NCBI GenBank assembly: GCA_964606085.1
Contig: CAZSFD010000135.1
Coordinates: 1-8,433, forward strand
Source of the DNA: CAIQJJ01 sp964606085
Lineage (GTDB): Bacteria; Chloroflexota; Anaerolineae; Anaerolineales; UBA4823
Direction: 5' to 3'
DNA length: 8,433 bases
The notes under the pieces were generated by a model. That model searched no databases and was not told the DNA's origin. It saw nothing but the letters and a program-made list of their open reading frames with translations. Shown here piece after piece: positions 5,489 through 8,433 of the stretch. A program made the translations under genes and the position numbers. Position 1 is the stretch's first letter, and the number at the start of each line of letters is the position of its first letter.

Positions 5489-6985
5489 ATGAGCCTTCTC
5501 GGCATAGACATCGGCACCAGCGGCTGCAAGGCCGTGGTTTTCTCGGAAGATGGCCGCGCCCTGGCCAGCGCTTACGAGGAATACGATTACGGCCAACCCC
5601 AACCCGGCTGGGCAGAATTGAACACGCTGGCCGTGTGGGTGCAAATTCAGCGCATCATCCGTACCGCCACAGCAGGGGCCGCGCACAATCCAATCAAGGC
5701 GTTGTGCATCTCCTCGTTGGGTGAGGCCGTGGTCCCGGTGACGGCGAAACGCCAGATTCTCGGCCCCTCACTGCTTAACTTCGACAGCCGCGGTGCGGAA
5801 TATCTCCCCCATTTGCGTGACCGGCTGTCTGATGAGCGCTTGCACCTTATCAATGGCAATACTCTCGGCAACCAATACTCCCTGCCCAAACTGCTCTGGC
5901 TGCGCCAGCACCAGCCCAACCTGTACCGGCAGGCGGATTGGTTCCTGCATTGGAGCGGCTTTGTCGCCTTCATGCTGGGGGCCGACCCCACCGTAGATTA
6001 CTCGCTGGCAAACCGCACCTTGCTGTTTGACCTGGCAAACCGCAAGTGGTCAGACGAATTGCTCGATTGGGCACAGTTTGACCGGGCAAAATTACCCCCC
6101 ACGGTTCCATCGGGTACAGTGATTGGTATGGTCGCGCACGCCATCGCTGACGAATTGGGTTTGCCCGCCGGTATCCCCATCATCAGCGGCGGGCACGACC
6201 AGTGCTGCAACGGCGTGGGCTGCGGTGTGACCCAGCCGGGGCAGGCCATGTACGGCATGGGCACGTATATCTGCGTGATGCCGGTCTTCGCTTCCAGCCC
6301 ACCGTCGGTAGCGATGATGTCCCAGGGTCTCAGCACCGAGCATCATGCCGTGCCGGGGCAGTTTGTGAGTTTTCTCTACAACCAGGGTGGGGCGCTGGTC
6401 AAGTGGTTTCGTGACACCTTTGCGGCCGTTGAGCGCAAGCAAGCCGTCGCAACCGGCACAGATATTTACGCCACCCTCATGGCCGAGATGCCCGCCGGAC
6501 CCAGCCGGGTGATGGTGCTGCCGCACTTCACCGCCACCGGCCCGCCCGAATTCATTGCCGATTCGAGCGGTGTGATTACCGGCCTGCACCTGGATACTGC
6601 GCGCGGCGAAATTCTCAAGGGCCTGCTTGAAGCGACGACGTTTTATCTGCGGGCGTGCATCGAGGGGCTGCCAGAGGGCATCGAAATCGCCGATTTCCGC
6701 GCCGCTGGGGGTGGCAGCAAATCACCGGCCTGGCTGCAAATCTGCGCTGACATTTTAGGCCGCCCGGTGATGCAGCCTCAGGTGAACGAAGCCGGCACGT
6801 TGGGCGCAGCGATCCTGGCGGGGGTGGGGAGCGGGGTGTTCGCCAGCATCGAAGATGGCGTGGCGGCTATGGTACGCCCGGCGCGTCAATTTATCCCTCA
6901 ACCGGCCCTGCACTCTTGTTATGATGAACGCTTTGCACAATATCAGCAGTTGTGGCCGTTAATGAAGGATTATTTGCGGCGGTGA
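5489..6985 (+). CDS. FGGY-family carbohydrate kinase (xylulokinase-like)
   Basis: This 498-residue ATP-dependent sugar kinase is full length for the family. The N-terminal domain opens with LGIDIGTSGCK (4-14), the phosphate-binding loop. GGHDQCCNGVGCG (234-246) holds the likely catalytic base Asp237, and the C-terminal nucleotide-binding domain contains AAGGGSKSPAWLQ (405-417), matching FGGY signature 2, and NEAGTLGAA (433-441). ATG 5489 is chosen because AGGAG (5477-5481) lies 7 nt upstream and the protein begins directly at the kinase fold; an upstream in-frame TTG at 5459 sits inside the palindrome and is unlikely. FGGY substrates (xylulose, fuculose, ribulose, glycerol and others) cannot be told apart by eye. 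With isomerase and aldolase upstream, it probably phosphorylates the ketose made by the first enzyme, supplying the aldolase. Confidence 0.94.
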   Translation: MSLLGIDIGTSGCKAVVFSEDGRALASAYEEYDYGQPQPGWAELNTLAVWVQIQRIIRTATAGAAHNPIKALCISSLGEAVVPVTAKRQILGPSLLNFDSRGAEYLPHLRDRLSDERLHLINGNTLGNQYSLPKLLWLRQHQPNLYRQADWFLHWSGFVAFMLGADPTVDYSLANRTLLFDLANRKWSDELLDWAQFDRAKLPPTVPSGTVIGMVAHAIADELGLPAGIPIISGGHDQCCNGVGCGVTQPGQAMYGMGTYICVMPVFASSPPSVAMMSQGLSTEHHAVPGQFVSFLYNQGGALVKWFRDTFAAVERKQAVATGTDIYATLMAEMPAGPSRVMVLPHFTATGPPEFIADSSGVITGLHLDTARGEILKGLLEATTFYLRACIEGLPEGIEIADFRAAGGGSKSPAWLQICADILGRPVMQPQVNEAGTLGAAILAGVGSGVFASIEDGVAAMVRPARQFIPQPALHSCYDERFAQYQQLWPLMKDYLRR

Positions 6986-7028
6986 TTTCTAACCGATGCC
7001 GGGTTTGCGAATGCTTGCAAGGATGATT

Positions 7029-7068
7029 AAACGAAAACACCTGCCAACATCGGCAGGTGTTTTCGTTT
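7029..7068. terminator. Bidirectional intrinsic terminator between the kinase gene and ssrA
   Basis: A perfect 17-bp stem pairs 7029-7045 (AAACGAAAACACCTGCC) with 7052-7068 (GGCAGGTGTTTTCGTTT) around a 6-nt loop. The A/T-rich outer part gives a U-rich 3' side in both directions. It ends one base from the mature 3' end of the tmRNA on the minus strand and lies 43 nt past the kinase stop codon on the plus strand, so it can end both transcripts. Confidence 0.88.
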
Positions 7069-7485
7069 TGGTGGAGATGGCGGGAGTCGAACCCGCGTCC
7101 GAAAGAATAGACCCTCAGATTTCTACGAGCGTAGTCGTTCGTGATCTTCAACCGGTGGCGCACGAGCGACGGAGCAAGCACCGGTCAATCCGCTAAAGCC
7201 GTTAGTGGTAAACCACCGTACAACTTCTCTTTCGCACATTTAGCGGCATGGAGGTGCGGCACGTTGTCTTTGTGACGCCTGACTCAACCACCGGACAACG
7301 AGCGGGGCTGGCAGACGTGACCCTACGTGAGGGTCATTGCTGACTCAAGTCGCTTATGCAGCGAGAGGAAGTGCAGCGTAGGTGTTTGTGCGATTGGCAC
7401 TTGTTTTTTGCACTGAGTTAACGAGGTCGGTGCCTCTCGGCTCGCAATCTGGGACCAGCCTCTCCCGTCGAAACCGGTCATCCCC
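7069..7485 (-). ncRNA. ssrA: Transfer-messenger RNA (tmRNA)
   Basis: This RNA rescues stalled ribosomes by acting first as an alanyl-tRNA mimic and then as a short mRNA encoding a degradation tag. On the minus strand the 5' end reads GGGGATGACCGGTTTCGACG and the 3' end reads CCATCTCCACCA with the CCA encoded. GGGGAUG pairs with CAUCUCC as a 7-bp acceptor stem with one G-U pair. The T-arm is GCGGG-TTCGACT-CCCGC (within 7080-7096). The RNA is 417 nt, slightly longer than the usual 350-400, in one piece and not permuted. The tag frame runs from GCC at 7398 to TAA at 7354. It lies 40 nt downstream of a cNMP-binding protein gene and is followed by a strong terminator. Confidence 0.97.
7354..7398 (-). 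other. tmRNA tag-peptide reading frame (ANRTNTYAALPLAA)
   Basis: Starting at the resume codon GCC (7398-7396), the minus strand reads Ala-Asn-Arg-Thr-Asn-Thr-Tyr-Ala-Ala-Leu-Pro-Leu-Ala-Ala and then TAA (7356-7354). Fourteen codons, an AN start, a middle NT and a hydrophobic LAA end are typical of bacterial tags, which are recognised by ClpXP-type proteases. A second in-frame stop, TGA, follows two codons later (7347-7345). Confidence 0.92.
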
Positions 7486-7495
7486 AGAGACGCAA

Positions 7496-7501
7496 ATTAT
7501 A
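7496..7501 (-). promoter_or_regulatory. Possible -10 box for ssrA
   Basis: On the minus strand TATAAT lies 10 nt before the mature tmRNA 5' end. RNase P would trim any short leader. No convincing -35 element is found 16-18 nt further upstream (AACGAA at 17 bp), so the promoter is uncertain, and read-through from the upstream gene is an alternative. A 6-bp inverted repeat, AGGAAC/GTTCCT (7506-7511 with 7522-7527), lies just upstream of it. Confidence 0.4.
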
Positions 7502-7525
7502 TCTTAGGAACAGGTTTTTTCGTTC

Positions 7526-7996
7526 CTATTTTTCGTTGCAACCCGCCAGCAGCACGCGCGCGGCTCCCAAACGCTGGATGGCCGCGTGGGCGATCTGGCG
7601 CATCAGCTTGTATCCTAACGGGCAATCTTTTCCCAGCAGGCCGCGCAATGCCTCGGAGCGGATTTTGAGCACGCGGCAATCTTTATCCACGCGGGCGGTG
7701 CTGGTGTAAACATATGGTTCGATCACTGAACTGATGGCGAACACTTCGCCAGGGTTGATCTCACCCACATTGAATTCTTTGCGGGTTTCGGGATGATATT
7801 GTTCTTCAGCGATGTAAAATAGATCAATGCTGCCATCCAGCAAAAAGTAGAGCATCTCGGCTGGCTGGCCTTCGTTGAACAAGGTTGTGCCGTGTTTGAA
7901 CTCGGCTTCGTCGGTGATCATGGCAATTTCTTTGAGTTCGGTGTCGTTCAAAGTGCCAAAGAAGGGATAGCGTCGGAGAAGTTCGGGTGAGATCAT
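7526..7996 (-). CDS. Stand-alone cyclic-nucleotide-binding (Crp-like sensor) domain protein
   Basis: This 156-residue protein consists almost entirely of one cNMP-binding beta-barrel. It opens with LLRRYPFFGTLNDTELKEIA (about 6-25) and continues with FKHGTTLFNEGQPAEMLYFLLDGSIDLFY, NPGEVFAISSVIEP and ARVDKDCRVLKI, as in the Crp/Fnr sensor domain. The family's phosphate-binding cassette (GE-L-R-A type) is not clearly kept: GEVFAISSVIEP lacks the Arg-Ala pair, so it may bind another ligand or none. A C-terminal helix (about 125-145) ends without a helix-turn-helix, so it is not a conventional transcription factor. It ends in an LLAGCNEK tail. The ATG overlaps the stop of the maturation protease gene (ATGA, 7993-7996), and GGAGG (complement of 8004-8008) lies 7 nt upstream, so the two are translationally coupled. 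A hydrogenase-linked sensor or scaffold role is inferred from context only. Confidence 0.88.
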   Translation of the reverse strand: MISPELLRRYPFFGTLNDTELKEIAMITDEAEFKHGTTLFNEGQPAEMLYFLLDGSIDLFYIAEEQYHPETRKEFNVGEINPGEVFAISSVIEPYVYTSTARVDKDCRVLKIRSEALRGLLGKDCPLGYKLMRQIAHAAIQRLGAARVLLAGCNEK

Positions 7997-8433
7997 CGGG
8001 AGTCCTCCAAAAGTTCCAAAACGAGTTGAATAGCTTGTGGGATGGCAGCCGCCACAGGGGCCGTCAATTCCTCAGTAAAATCATACACGTTTTTTGCCTC
8101 GATGCCAACTACGAGTATTTCTTGGGGTAAATCAACGCCCAGTGAACGGCCAATTTGGATGGCGCTCAGCAAATCGGTGTCGTGGGCCGAGGCGGTATGG
8201 CCGCTGGCGCGGGGCGGCAGTTGCTCCAGGTGAAAGCGCCTCACCGTTCCCACCGGGTTCAGACCCGTCTGAAGGGCATCTACGATGATCGCCCGTTCGT
8301 AACCCACCAGCCGCTCCATCAACGACAACCCGCCCACAGACAGGCAGTCGATTTCCACATTGCTGATTGTGGATTGCTGATTTCTGATTGATTCGATGAC
8401 CTTCCAGCCAACGCCATCATCGCCGAGAATGGG
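7993..8433 (-). CDS. NiFe-hydrogenase maturation protease (HybD/HycI/HoxW family), 5'-partial
   Basis: This endopeptidase family checks nickel insertion and cuts the C-terminal tail from the large subunit of NiFe hydrogenases. The frame stays open to the right edge, giving at least 146 residues, and the start lies outside. Visible hallmarks are PILGDDGVGWKV at the 5' edge (the family's GDDGVG block, whose acidic residue binds nickel), GYERAIIVDAL (second acidic ligand), HDTDLLSAIQIGRSLG (ligand His) and EILVVGIEAKN. Asp, Asp and His are thus all present, which argues for an active enzyme. A repeat-derived stretch (NQQSTISN) lies between the first and second blocks. The next gene overlaps by 4 nt. 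Hydrogenase structural genes are expected upstream of it, beyond the window. Confidence 0.88.
   Translation of the reverse strand, partial: PILGDDGVGWKVIESIRNQQSTISNVEIDCLSVGGLSLMERLVGYERAIIVDALQTGLNPVGTVRRFHLEQLPPRASGHTASAHDTDLLSAIQIGRSLGVDLPQEILVVGIEAKNVYDFTEELTAPVAAAIPQAIQLVLELLEDSR
8359..8393. repeat. Short ATTGCTGATT-type repeat inside the protease gene
   Basis: ATTGCTGATT occurs at 8359-8368 and 8373-8382, a 14-bp period, and a variant ATTTCTGATT follows at 8380-8389. The cluster lies within the protease frame and keeps it open, encoding a Gln/Ser/Asn-rich loop. Such CTGATT iterations look like an intergenic repeat type that here has entered, or arisen in, a coding region. Confidence 0.6.

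Noticed and set aside
6996..7196. A 66-codon plus-strand frame containing MAGVEPASE
   Set aside because: It is the antisense of the tmRNA 3' domain. GGAGTCGAACCC is the complement of the T-arm, a known source of false protein calls.

Overview
The window is a GC-rich bacterial chromosome segment. Its gene content suggests a Chloroflexota (Anaerolineae-like) organism: a lipoprotein cytochrome, a DUF58 cluster, a NiFe-hydrogenase accessory protease, and dispersed short palindromic repeats of the GTCATTCCGAG / GAGGAATCTCTG and ACAGGAT types. That placement is an inference from style and content. No ribosomal or other firm phylogenetic marker was compared, although the tmRNA found here could serve as one.

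Left part, + strand (1-2357). The 3' part of a DUF58 gene is followed 7 nt later by a six-helix membrane protein, then by a monoheme cytochrome c lipoprotein. Between the cytochrome stop codon and its intrinsic terminator sits a 181-bp palindromic MITE-like element flanked by a 9-bp direct repeat. The left copy of that repeat begins exactly with the cytochrome stop codon.

Middle part, + strand (2279-6985). A near-ideal sigma70-type promoter (TTGACA, 17 bp, TATAAT) overlaps a perfect 10-3-10 palindrome and drives a TetR-family regulator. Behind it lie an L-fucose/arabinose-isomerase-like protein, a class II (KbaY/GatY-like) ketose-phosphate aldolase and an FGGY sugar kinase. Together these three make a complete isomerase-kinase-aldolase route from an aldose to a C3 phosphate plus an aldehyde. 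The sugar cannot be fixed from sequence alone. Palindromic repeats lie between tetR and the isomerase and between the aldolase and the kinase.

Right part, - strand (7029-8433). A 17-bp terminator hairpin separates the convergent kinase and tmRNA genes. The tmRNA (ssrA) is complete, has an encoded CCA, and has a readable tag, ANRTNTYAALPLAA. Upstream of it, also on the minus strand, are a stand-alone cyclic-nucleotide-binding-domain protein without a DNA-binding domain and, overlapping it by 4 nt, the 3' part of a NiFe-hydrogenase maturation protease gene. These two probably form the tail of a hydrogenase operon that lies beyond the right edge.

I see no CRISPR array, transposase gene or phage gene. 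The best candidates for something undescribed are the sugar pathway with its TetR control and the DNA-binding-free cNMP sensor tied to hydrogenase maturation.
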